This document shows positions 1-7,547 of a DNA stretch of 12,792 nt, in pieces. A program made the position numbers and the translations under genes. The notes under the pieces were generated by a model. The model had not been told where the DNA came from, did no database searches, and was given only the letters and a program-made list of their open reading frames with translations. Within the stretch, counting starts at the first letter, position 1. Each line of letters begins with the position of its first letter. The DNA is taken from positions 1-12,792 of the forward strand of contig JAEYQK010000070.1 in NCBI GenBank assembly GCA_023410055.1, written 5' to 3'. The stretch is from Acidobacteriota bacterium. Its GTDB lineage: Bacteria; Acidobacteriota; Terriglobia; Terriglobales; Acidobacteriaceae.

Positions 1-1310
1 TCACGCAGCAGTTCACGGCCAGTGTTTCCGGCACGACGAACACGGGCGTGAACTGGTGGGTGAATGGCGTCCAAGGCGGTAACAGCAGCGTCGGGACAAT
101 CTCCAGCGCAGGTCTTTACACAGCCCCAACTGGTCTGAGCAGCAGTGCCATCATGAGCGTAACTGCGCGTAGCGCCTACGATTCCAGCGTTTCAGCCACG
201 GCCAGCGTAGCGGTCGCGGCCAGCAGCAGTTCCGGAGTGCCGTCGGCTACCGGTTGCACCAAGTACGTCTCGCCCAGCGGCAGTGACTCGGGCACTGGCT
301 CATCCAGCAGCCCCTGGAAGACGCTTCAGCATGCTGCCGATAGCGTCTCCGCCGGCGATACGGTCTGTGTGGCCGACGGAACCTACAGTTCCTGCTCCAA
401 CAGCAACTCGATCGCCTACATCAGCCGCAGCGGCAGCAGCGGCAACCCGATCACGTTTGCCAGCCAGAACAAGTGGGGTGCCAAGTTGGTCGGCACCGGA
501 TCGTGCCAGTATGGATTCCTGCTGACCGGCAGCTATATCACGGTCAAGGACTTCGATATCTCCGGCTTTGTGGCTCCCAGCGGCGCTAACTTCGGCATGT
601 TCTTAAGCGGAGGCTCGAATCATTCCGTGATTGGCAACCACTTCCACCACATCGCCAACATCGATACGAATGACGGCCACGGCATGAATGGTATCTACAT
701 CTACAAGGCCTCAACCTACGATACGATCGACGGCAACGTCTTCAATGACATCGGTCGCACCAATACCTACACCTACTGGTCCGATCACGGCATTTACGAT
801 GATGGCGGGAGCTACGGTCTGATCCAGAACAACGTTTTCTACAACATCAAGCGTGGCTGGGGCGTCACTCTCTGGTCGCATCCTCAATCGAATGTGCTGG
901 TCATCAACAACACCTTCGATGACAACAATCCGCAGGCCATCGGAGAAGTGATCATGGGTTCGGCGTGTACCAACTGCCGCATAGCCAATAACCTGTTCTA
1001 TAACCCCTACACCGCCTGCATCAACAACTACGAATCCACTTCCGGCGGATCCTCCTACACCATCGACAACAATGCCTGCACCCTGGGCACGCTCGTTTCT
1101 CCGTCTGGATCTTTCTACTCGACCAGCAACAACCGGCTTGGCCTGTCCACTTCAGGCTTGGTGCTCAGCCCGACCAGTCACGACTATCGGCTCGTCGGCG
1201 GCTCACCAGCTATCGACATCGGCTCAACAACCAAAGCGCCTAACCACGACATCCAAGCCAATCCTCGCCCCCAGGGAAACGGCTACGACATAGGCGCTTA
1301 CGAATATTAG
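1..1310 (+). CDS. Right-handed parallel beta-helix protein with N-terminal Ig-like segment (5' partial)
   Basis: The frame is open from position 3, the left edge, so the gene starts outside the window. The GTG at 48 is internal: the 15 codons before it (TQQFTASVSGTTNTG) continue the same Ig-like domain seen just after it (WWVNG, GTISSAGLYTAP). A Ser/Ala-rich linker follows, then a beta-helix entry signature (KYVSPSGSDSGTG, PWKTLQHAADSV, GDTVCVADGTY) and coils rich in Asn/Gly/Ile such as NHFHHIANI, HGIYDDGG and NNVFYNI. The C-terminus, NPRPQGNGYDIGAYEY, is typical of secreted beta-helix proteins of this kind. Family members include polysaccharide lyases, epimerases and adhesins; no catalytic set can be assigned here, so the activity is open. 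The protein is probably secreted or surface-bound, but the signal peptide would lie upstream. Codon third positions are strongly C/G, unlike the minus-strand cluster it faces. Its stop is 4 bp from the convergent methyltransferase stop. Confidence 0.9.
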   Translation, partial: TQQFTASVSGTTNTGVNWWVNGVQGGNSSVGTISSAGLYTAPTGLSSSAIMSVTARSAYDSSVSATASVAVAASSSSGVPSATGCTKYVSPSGSDSGTGSSSSPWKTLQHAADSVSAGDTVCVADGTYSSCSNSNSIAYISRSGSSGNPITFASQNKWGAKLVGTGSCQYGFLLTGSYITVKDFDISGFVAPSGANFGMFLSGGSNHSVIGNHFHHIANIDTNDGHGMNGIYIYKASTYDTIDGNVFNDIGRTNTYTYWSDHGIYDDGGSYGLIQNNVFYNIKRGWGVTLWSHPQSNVLVINNTFDDNNPQAIGEVIMGSACTNCRIANNLFYNPYTACINNYESTSGGSSYTIDNNACTLGTLVSPSGSFYSTSNNRLGLSTSGLVLSPTSHDYRLVGGSPAIDIGSTTKAPNHDIQANPRPQGNGYDIGAYEY

Positions 1311-1314
1311 CGTC

Positions 1315-2160
1315 CTACTGTTTGCTGCTGGGGAGCAGTTCCTGTCTATCCGTTCGAGGGGACTGCTCCACTTTTCTGATGGCGGCCAAGTAGTGGGTAG
1401 ACAGCACACGAGTGGCGGCCATTGCCCGGTAGATTACGGCGCAACGGGAAACAATCCTCGCAAGAGGAGGGGCAACCGTTAGCCGTTCAATGGTTATTTC
1501 GCAGTTTGGAAACAAGCGTCTGATTTCACTCTTCCGGACCCCGCGTACGTCTGGGTTCCAGGGATTGTTCAGGAAAAAGTCGTACCAAAGGATGAGCCCG
1601 CCCGGCCTAAGAACGCGCTTCATCTCGGCGGCGATTAGAAGACGCAAGTCGGAATTGAGTACGGAACTAAACACGGTGGACTGACAAATCAGGTCGAAGT
1701 AGCCGCTGCAAAAAGAGAGTTGGTGGGCGCTGCCGCAAACTAGCGTTACGCCGGAGTCGGAGAGGTCGCGAGCGCGATCAAGTCGCTCCTGCAGAAGGTC
1801 AACGCCGAAGAGCAGATTCGGTTCAGCCCCCCACTGCAGGAAATTCCGCAGCCAGTAGCCGGTTCCACAACCCACGTCAAGAACTCGCAAGTGACCCAGT
1901 TCTGATGTACCTACGCGTTTCAGCAGCGACAGTGTGCGGCGCTGTATTTCACGTGTTCTGCAGATCACAGCCGGATTCGTTTCAGAGTACCGGGCCAGTG
2001 GTACGCTTGTTTGACGACGGTCGTATGCGGCCTTAATGGCTGATATGGCAAGTTCCAGACCACCCTCGCGTGCCGAGCTAGTGTGGGCCACTTCATCAGG
2101 CACTATTCCGGCTCCTTCAGTGACGGCAACTTGAGCGGTTGCCGTTTCTGCACAGCGCAT
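1315..2160 (-). CDS. Class I SAM-dependent methyltransferase
   Basis: This is a Rossmann-fold methyltransferase, probably methylating a sugar or a lipid-linked glycan intermediate in the cytoplasm; the substrate is inferred only from context. Counting from ATG 2160 (281 aa), motif I is VLDVGCGTGYW at about residues 93-103. It is followed by the acidic post-I strand (FGVDLLQERLDRA), a GSAHQLSF segment, the FDLICQSTVFSSV strand and motif LRPGGLILWYDFF. The frame stays open to 2376, but that extension would overlap the upstream beta-helix gene by 161 bp and looks non-coding. ATG 2160 has no clear Shine-Dalgarno. A GTG at 2103 (262 aa) has AAGGAG eight bases upstream and may be the true start, so 2160 is given as the outer bound. 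It is the last gene of the minus-strand run and starts 55 bp after the beta-helix stop. Confidence 0.88.
   Translation of the reverse strand: MRCAETATAQVAVTEGAGIVPDEVAHTSSAREGGLELAISAIKAAYDRRQTSVPLARYSETNPAVICRTREIQRRTLSLLKRVGTSELGHLRVLDVGCGTGYWLRNFLQWGAEPNLLFGVDLLQERLDRARDLSDSGVTLVCGSAHQLSFCSGYFDLICQSTVFSSVLNSDLRLLIAAEMKRVLRPGGLILWYDFFLNNPWNPDVRGVRKSEIRRLFPNCEITIERLTVAPPLARIVSRCAVIYRAMAATRVLSTHYLAAIRKVEQSPRTDRQELLPSSKQ
2112..2117 (-). promoter_or_regulatory. Shine-Dalgarno AAGGAG for alternative methyltransferase start GTG 2103
   Basis: AAGGAG on the minus strand is followed by eight bases and then GTG at 2103-2101, in frame with the methyltransferase. The ATG at 2160 has no comparable site. 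The signal suggests the mature reading frame starts at 2103, after the first 19 codons of the longer version, but sequence alone does not settle it. Confidence 0.45.
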
Positions 2161-2215
2161 AAGTCGGTCACAGCTCAAGAAAATACTGACGCATTGACGA
2201 GCAGGGGAGCAGCAG

Positions 2216-3727
2216 TCATTGCGGCAGGTAAACAAAGGCTCCGATGTCCCAAGAATTCCTATGCAGGACCCGCCAGGGCAATGTAGTACGCGGATCGAGT
2301 CCCACATTGAAGGGGCTACCCAGAGCGAAACCCGAATGTACGGCCGGGGAATTCGGGAGCAGAGTGAAGTCTGCAATTGATGGATTGCTCAGTTTTGGGT
2401 CAGCGGATAGCGAATGAGAGTCGAGCCCGGTCGCCGCTACAAAGCCCGAGAGGGTGCGGTACTTGGTGCCGTGCCAGTAGGCAACATGCGAAGTAGTCGG
2501 GCCGACAATGTTGTGATCGGAAATCATCTGCGCAGAGCCGGAGTTGTCGTATAACGCATAGATGCCCCCGTTCGGCGAAAACAGAATATTGTTCTTGAAT
2601 ATGCCGAAGTTGGCATTGTCGTGAATGGAAAGCCCAGCAGAGATGTAGCCGTAAATGGTGTTGTTTACGATGATATTGCTGGTTTTCGAAGCGGAGCCTC
2701 CAATCATGATTCCAACCGTATCTCCGTTCATTACGTTGGAGAATACCGAGTTGCGGGTTGGGAAGCTTCTTCCCGTGTTGTCCCAAATCGTGAGCGCACC
2801 AGCACGATTTGCGTGGAAGTAGTTGTACCTGACGATATTGTCGTTGGAATCGTCCTGTAACTGGATTCCGTACCCTAGGTTATCGTCCCATACGTTTCCC
2901 TCCAGCACGTTGCTGCTGCTGTGGGAAACGTAAATACCGTGATCCTGCGCAATGCCCTTGATAATAGTTGAGCCGTTGTGGGCAATCGTATTGTGAAGAA
3001 ACGTCCAGTGCGCGATGGTTGCGGTATCCCCGTAGAGGAATATTCCACTTAATCCCGCATGGTCAATCGTGCAATTCTGGATGGTGACGTGGTCGTTGTC
3101 TTCTGTTGCCGAGATGATATTCATCTCATTGGCTTTCGTCAGGTGCAGCCCGTCAATTACGAGGAAGCTCCTGCGGACGTAAAGAGGATAGGCTCGAACC
3201 GTGACCTCGATTTTCTGGCCGTCAGGAGGATATCCTGTGCGGATGTACAGGTAGTTCGATTCCCAGTAGAACTGATTTTTCGTGAGTAGTTCTGGGCGGC
3301 TTCCTCGTTTCAGTTCCGTGTCGCCGTTCCACACACGTCTTGGGGGACTCTTCAAAAAAGCTCTGTAGATCGCGCCCGTGTAGAGAGACCAACCGACCAT
3401 CAGGTCTGCTCCCGTGATTGTTGGCTGTGCACCCGAACCATAGGCGCCAATCGTGATTGGGCGGTCCTTAGTTCCAGAGGATGGAGGAACAAGGCCCTCA
3501 CCCCATGTCTCGCCTTTCTTGAACAGGATCGAGTCCCCGGGTAAGAATAGACGGCGGTTGACATTCGCAATGGTCTTCCACGGGCAAGAATGTGTACCGC
3601 CCGGGAGGTACGGCGTGCGCCCCGAGCCGGTACAGTGGATGTCGTTGCCATCCGTTAGGGACACATAGAAGGTCCGAGCCCATACTGGCGAGCAGAGCAG
3701 TAGAACGGCAGTAATCAGGTACTTCAT
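2216..3727 (-). CDS. Secreted right-handed parallel beta-helix protein
   Basis: The 503-residue protein has a signal peptide: MKYLITAVLLLCSPVWA, with likely cleavage after Ala17. The mature N-terminus is a beta-helix entry motif (FYVSLTDGNDIHCTG, CPWKTIANVN, FLPGDSILFKKGETW). Residues about 185-400 are beta-helix coils with regularly spaced Asn/Gly/Ile motifs (DHVTIQNCTIDHAG, QDHGIYVSHSSSNVLEGN, GYGIQLQDDSNDNIVRYNYF, NIIVNNTIYG). The C-terminus reads ADPKLSNPSIADFTLLPNSPAV...WDIGAFVY, as in related secreted proteins. Such proteins in polysaccharide loci are usually lyases, epimerases or polymer-binding proteins acting in the periplasm or outside the cell; which applies here is not visible. 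It lies 60 bp after a glycosyltransferase and before the methyltransferase. Start ATG 3727 has only a weak upstream GAG, but the signal peptide begins there, which fixes it. Confidence 0.93.
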   Translation of the reverse strand: MKYLITAVLLLCSPVWARTFYVSLTDGNDIHCTGSGRTPYLPGGTHSCPWKTIANVNRRLFLPGDSILFKKGETWGEGLVPPSSGTKDRPITIGAYGSGAQPTITGADLMVGWSLYTGAIYRAFLKSPPRRVWNGDTELKRGSRPELLTKNQFYWESNYLYIRTGYPPDGQKIEVTVRAYPLYVRRSFLVIDGLHLTKANEMNIISATEDNDHVTIQNCTIDHAGLSGIFLYGDTATIAHWTFLHNTIAHNGSTIIKGIAQDHGIYVSHSSSNVLEGNVWDDNLGYGIQLQDDSNDNIVRYNYFHANRAGALTIWDNTGRSFPTRNSVFSNVMNGDTVGIMIGGSASKTSNIIVNNTIYGYISAGLSIHDNANFGIFKNNILFSPNGGIYALYDNSGSAQMISDHNIVGPTTSHVAYWHGTKYRTLSGFVAATGLDSHSLSADPKLSNPSIADFTLLPNSPAVHSGFALGSPFNVGLDPRTTLPWRVLHRNSWDIGAFVYLPQ

Positions 3728-3752
3728 CTTGGTCTCGGGTGTTCCATCACAA

Positions 3753-3775
3753 GCAAGAGCGCCATTGTATCTTGC
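3753..3775 (-). promoter_or_regulatory. Possible internal promoter and small inverted repeat before the beta-helix gene
   Basis: The 60-bp gap upstream of the beta-helix gene contains a minus-strand TACAAT (3769-3764), five of six bases of a sigma-70 -10 box. It lies inside a 6-bp inverted repeat, GCAAGA/TCTTGC, with an 11-base loop. The -35 region is poor (best about three of six). It could be a weak internal promoter or an operator-like palindrome, or chance. Confidence 0.25.
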
Positions 3776-3787
3776 AGGAACAGAACC

Positions 3788-4993
3788 TCAGCGGGAGCCC
3801 GCCTCAGCAGCTAGAAAGTCGTCAACCAGTGTGGAACTTCTCTGGCTGATCTGACGCACGAGCTCTGCCATCGCCTTTCGAACGTCGAATTCCTCCTCGA
3901 CGCGCTTGCGTCCGGCGATGCTGAGGCGTCGGCGCAAGTCGGGGTGGCGTGCTATCAACTCGATTGCGTCCGCAAGCGCTTGGGGATCTGCAGGGGGGAC
4001 CAGAAGGCCGGCACCATCACGAAGCAGTTCGGGAGTTCCACCAGCGACTGTTCCGACCACCGGAATGCCCGACGCCATCGCTTCCATGAGCGACACCGGG
4101 ATACCCTCATGCAGACTTGGCAGGACTACTGCGGTGACCTTGCGTTCACGGTACAGGTTGAGCAAATCAGTATGTGACAAGAAGCCAGGGAAGCTGACCT
4201 GATCACTAATTCCAAGTCGTTCGCATTCGCTGATGAGAGCCGATCGTAGCGGGCCATCACCAGCGAGGATAACGCGCGGAAAGAAGTCTCGCTTCCGCAG
4301 CAGTGCCAGGGCAGCAAACAGATATGAGTGCCCTTTTACAAAGGTAAATGTCGCTGGACAAAGGAGAGTCAGTTCCATTGAGGTATCCGAAACAGCAGGC
4401 ACTCCGTCAGGCAAAGACACGCCGAGGTGCAATACGACGGCGTTGTCCTGGTTCGCTCCGGCGGCGCACTTTCCCTCATGCGAAACGAAACGCGCGAACC
4501 GTGTCTTCTTGAGCTTCGTATGCATCAAGTTGTCTTCGAGGATGTCCCAACGATGGGCCGTGAAACTCCAAGGAACGTCGAGCATCTCAGCAGCAACAAG
4601 AGCCATGGTGGAGGGAGCCGATGCCCAGTAAGCGTGGAGATGATCGTAATGCTTCTGGCGCATTTGGTGAGCTAGCCATAAAGCTTTGGGGTAGACTGCC
4701 GAGTTCGTAGCCAACACACGCAGATTTCGGCTGCGGAAAAGAAGGGCGAAAGCACGCAGGGCACGCCGTGGCGAGTGCTTTATCTCGATCAGAGCTCCCC
4801 AGAAAATGGTCCATGACAACAATGACCTGTCGAGTAGTGCGAAGCTGAGACCATAATTATTCAGAGGTCCTCGTCCGACGCAAGGCACGATAGTGACTGA
4901 GTGATTTGTGCGCAGAATTTCCTGCAATTCGGCCTGTAGAAAAGCTTCGCTTGGTCCGTACGGGAAACTGGCCGTGACACACAGTAGATTCAT
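3788..4993 (-). CDS. Glycosyltransferase family 4 (WcaL/colanic-acid-like)
   Basis: The 401-residue protein has a GT-B fold with a retaining GT4 signature and would add a sugar from a nucleotide-sugar donor to the growing repeat unit at the inner membrane. The N-terminal acceptor domain starts MNLLCVTASFPYGPSEAFLQ and includes HLHAYWASAPS (118-128) and PWSFTAHRWDI (141-151), patterns seen in colanic-acid-type GT4 enzymes. The donor domain has the phosphate/nucleotide loop ATFTFVKGHSYL (214-225), VILAGDGPLR (241-250) and an intact EX7E motif, HEGIPVSLMEAMASG, with Glu296 and Glu304, followed by GGTPELLRDGAGLLVPPADP. ATG 4993 is preceded by GAAGAG with nine bases of spacing. It follows the other GT4 gene by 44 bp and is probably co-transcribed. 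Sugar and linkage cannot be read from sequence. Confidence 0.94.
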   Translation of the reverse strand: MNLLCVTASFPYGPSEAFLQAELQEILRTNHSVTIVPCVGRGPLNNYGLSFALLDRSLLSWTIFWGALIEIKHSPRRALRAFALLFRSRNLRVLATNSAVYPKALWLAHQMRQKHYDHLHAYWASAPSTMALVAAEMLDVPWSFTAHRWDILEDNLMHTKLKKTRFARFVSHEGKCAAGANQDNAVVLHLGVSLPDGVPAVSDTSMELTLLCPATFTFVKGHSYLFAALALLRKRDFFPRVILAGDGPLRSALISECERLGISDQVSFPGFLSHTDLLNLYRERKVTAVVLPSLHEGIPVSLMEAMASGIPVVGTVAGGTPELLRDGAGLLVPPADPQALADAIELIARHPDLRRRLSIAGRKRVEEEFDVRKAMAELVRQISQRSSTLVDDFLAAEAGSR

Positions 4994-5037
4994 ATCGGAA
5001 TACTCTTCGCACGAGTTTGTTCAGCGAGGTGAGCTGG

Positions 5038-6243
5038 CTACTGGTTAAACAGGCGGGATCCTTTGGGACTCACACGTCCGGAGATTGCCTCGGGTTCGGC
5101 CTGTTTGTATAGGGCACGGTGCTGCACTGCTATGTCAGACCAGCTGTACTTGGATCGGAAAAACGTCGAGCAGTAGTGCACCATACTTCGGAGTTCCTGG
5201 TCGGACAAGCTTAATGCAGCGCGTAGCGCTACCTTGACGTCTGTGACACGGGGAGCCGCGATTACAAATCCCGTCTTGCCCGGTATTACGAGATCCACAA
5301 GGCCACCGGCTTGGGTAGCTATCAGCGGCCTGCCGTTGGACAACGCGAGGGCGGCGACTCCACTCTGTGAGTTGAAATCAGAGTACGGCAAAATAGCAAA
5401 ATGTGAACTCCTTAGGAAGTCCAAGAGCTCGTCGTCTGACACGCACCGATCGAGCACACGGATACCGTCAGGCGCTGAATCGATCAGTTGTCTGCACCGT
5501 TCCCAGTACTTGCGTTCAGAGATGGATACGGAACCACAAATCTGCAAAACAATAGCGAGTCCCTCGCGTCGGAGTTGTTGAACTGCCTCTATTGCCAGAT
5601 GAATGCCCTTGTTAGCTCGAAGCGAGCCGAACAGAAGCGCTGTTCGTGTCCGTTGGTTTTCCGGCAAGGGCAGGGGTGCGGAATCGAAGCTAAAGGTACC
5701 GTGCGGAATGACGCTGATCCTTTCTTGAACAACGCCGAACTCATGCATCAGTTGGACTCGCGCGCCGGAGTGGAGAACGACAAGTTGGTTTGCCGTGTGA
5801 TAGCAAGCCCACAGAATGCCCCGTTCGAGACTGCGTGCTACTCGTGGAAAGAGCCACTGATGCGGCACGACGTCATGAACTGTCAGAAGAATTCTCTTGC
5901 GCCCGATTCGCCACAACAACAGGGCGGGCAGTGCAAGAAAGGTCAGGCCCGGAAAGTTCACGTGGACCAAGCGGCCATCTTTTCGTCTCGTTAAGACCAG
6001 CCACGTGCCACAGATCGTCTGCCATATTAGCCGAAGAAGTAGCTTGGACTTGTGTCCTTCGGCGGCAACCGGGGATGGCAACACCGGCAAAATCGTTACT
6101 CCTTCACAGTTCTGCAACTCGGAACGAAACTGAAAGTCGTTAGGGCAGATGAGCGTGACAGGGCATAGTCCTCCGAGGTGACGGACGAGTTCGAACACAT
6201 AGCGAGCCCCTCCCAAGCGACTGACGTGTGTGTAGTGAATCAC
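5038..6243 (-). CDS. Glycosyltransferase family 4 with degenerate EX7E motif
   Basis: This is a GT-B glycosyltransferase, 401 aa from GTG 6243. It has a glycine-rich N-terminal loop (HVSRLGGARYVFELVRHLGG), the LTVHDVVPH strand, VIPHG, and a donor-domain segment LLFGSLRANKGIHLAIEA followed by ATQAGGLVDLVIPGKTGFV. The usual EX7E glutamates are replaced: the segment reads SQSGVAALALSNGRPLIA, with Gln at the first Glu position. This variant recurs in some GT4 subfamilies, so it need not mean loss of activity. The frame also contains TTG at 6249. GTG 6243 is preferred because it makes a GTGA 4-bp overlap with the upstream ligase stop and has GTGAG at suitable distance. It is translationally coupled to the ligase-like gene, suggesting the same repeat-unit pathway. 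Confidence 0.92.
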   Translation of the reverse strand: MIHYTHVSRLGGARYVFELVRHLGGLCPVTLICPNDFQFRSELQNCEGVTILPVLPSPVAAEGHKSKLLLRLIWQTICGTWLVLTRRKDGRLVHVNFPGLTFLALPALLLWRIGRKRILLTVHDVVPHQWLFPRVARSLERGILWACYHTANQLVVLHSGARVQLMHEFGVVQERISVIPHGTFSFDSAPLPLPENQRTRTALLFGSLRANKGIHLAIEAVQQLRREGLAIVLQICGSVSISERKYWERCRQLIDSAPDGIRVLDRCVSDDELLDFLRSSHFAILPYSDFNSQSGVAALALSNGRPLIATQAGGLVDLVIPGKTGFVIAAPRVTDVKVALRAALSLSDQELRSMVHYCSTFFRSKYSWSDIAVQHRALYKQAEPEAISGRVSPKGSRLFNQ

Positions 6244-7547
6244 TGCCAACTCACGGTTGCGAGTGTTGATGTGGCGATCCGTTGCGGTTCGTGAACTACG
6301 AATACCGGATGATCAACTTCGACCGCAAGAGCGACGATCACTGAAGCCAGTGCAAATCCTGCAAAGTCGCCGGCACCGTCTGCATACCCCAGCAGTCCGC
6401 TGCACTCTGCAAGTTGCCGAATGAGAATGAACAGCACCATAACCGGAGCTAGTGTTGCAAACGCCCGATCGTCACGAACAAATGACCGTCGATGTTCGAA
6501 GACACGGAAGGCGCATCGCAGGACGAACAACAGAATCAGCATTGCGGGAACAAATACGACCACGCCGCGCTCAGCCAAGAAGGTCAGATACGCGTTGTGG
6601 TAGGCACCGGAAGATCTTTCTGAAAGCCAGCGCGACGTTTGACGTACCTGGACCGGTAGTACGGCAGTTTCGAAGTCAACGCGCCATGTGTCAGCGCCTT
6701 CGCCCAGCCAGGGATGATTCGCAAACTGTCTCAAGGCAGCCTGCCAGAGATAAACGCGGTGCGTAGTTATGGTATCTAGTTCATCCACCGTGATCGATGG
6801 TGTACGAATATTCACCAGCATCGCGAAGCAGACCGCCAGGGGTAGGGCCACCGCTATCAATCGAAGCAGCGCCGTCCGCTTGGAGAAGAACCTCACTGTT
6901 CCAAACAAGAGCAGCGCGGCCGGTATGGCGATCAGGGTGGTCCGAGCTCCGGTCATCATCATTACCAACGCGAAGAGTGCTGCCACAGCCCAGCTGAGAT
7001 ACTTTGAGCGGGAGATGAGCGGAGCCGACAAGGCCAAAGTAAGGACAATGAAGGCAGCAATCGGGTTCATCGCGAAAGAAGGTGCTGATGCCGAGACGGA
7101 GCCCTTGAACTGACGGAAAGCCTCGTTAGTGAAGCCGGATCCATATCTCAAGTAGAAATACGCCACAGCAGTCATCCCGAGAGATGGCGGGATGATCATC
7201 GCACGGGCGAGTGTGGCTCTCGCGTTCGTGCCTCGTGCTGCGAGTACGAGCAGAATTGAAAACACCACCACGTAGATCTGTCGACCAAGATCCAAAAGCG
7301 AGGACGATGGGTTGTTGGAGAAGAGTGCTGATGTCGCACAGGTTGCCAGAAACAGACCCATCAGAGATATCCAACGCACCTCGAGCGTGTCCAAGTGTCC
7401 GATCCTTGCGATTCCGCCGCACACCGACAATAGAAGCAATGTACGCGATGCGATTGGAGCAAGCGGAAACGGCACAAACCAGAGAGCCAGAGCGACGGGA
7501 AGCAAGACTAAGGCGGAATCAATCTTGAGTCGTGCGAATTGGTTCAT
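6240..7547 (-). CDS. O-antigen ligase/polymerase family (Wzy/WaaL-type) membrane protein
   Basis: The protein (435 aa from ATG 7547) is polytopic, with about ten to twelve hydrophobic segments. It carries family hallmarks: a TGARTTL motif, the (S/T)-x-R-T class, at about residues 199-205; then the large periplasmic loop with THRVYLWQAALRQFANHPWLGEGADTW and the conserved SGAYHNAYLTFLAERG (His at about 317). Family members polymerise lipid-linked repeat units or transfer a glycan to an acceptor at the periplasmic face. Given a flippase, glycosyltransferases and a Wzc-like protein alongside, repeat-unit polymerisation (Wzy role) is the likelier job. A TTG at 7553 is in frame, but ATG 7547 has GAGGAG six bases upstream and overlaps the flippase stop as ATGA, so it is the chosen start. 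Its own stop overlaps the next gene as GTGA. Confidence 0.9.
   Translation of the reverse strand: MNQFARLKIDSALVLLPVALALWFVPFPLAPIASRTLLLLSVCGGIARIGHLDTLEVRWISLMGLFLATCATSALFSNNPSSSLLDLGRQIYVVVFSILLVLAARGTNARATLARAMIIPPSLGMTAVAYFYLRYGSGFTNEAFRQFKGSVSASAPSFAMNPIAAFIVLTLALSAPLISRSKYLSWAVAALFALVMMMTGARTTLIAIPAALLLFGTVRFFSKRTALLRLIAVALPLAVCFAMLVNIRTPSITVDELDTITTHRVYLWQAALRQFANHPWLGEGADTWRVDFETAVLPVQVRQTSRWLSERSSGAYHNAYLTFLAERGVVVFVPAMLILLFVLRCAFRVFEHRRSFVRDDRAFATLAPVMVLFILIRQLAECSGLLGYADGAGDFAGFALASVIVALAVEVDHPVFVVHEPQRIATSTLATVSWQ

Noticed and set aside
1325..1338. Hairpin CTGCT-GGGG-AGCAG just after the plus-strand stop
   Set aside because: The stem is only 5 bp, has no following U-run on either strand and lies within the last codons of the methyltransferase, so it is not called as a terminator.
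2161..2376. 72-codon N-terminal extension of the methyltransferase
   Set aside because: It would overlap the well-supported beta-helix gene by 161 bp, has unusual Cys/Pro-rich composition and no domain match; a start at 2160 or 2103 is more plausible.
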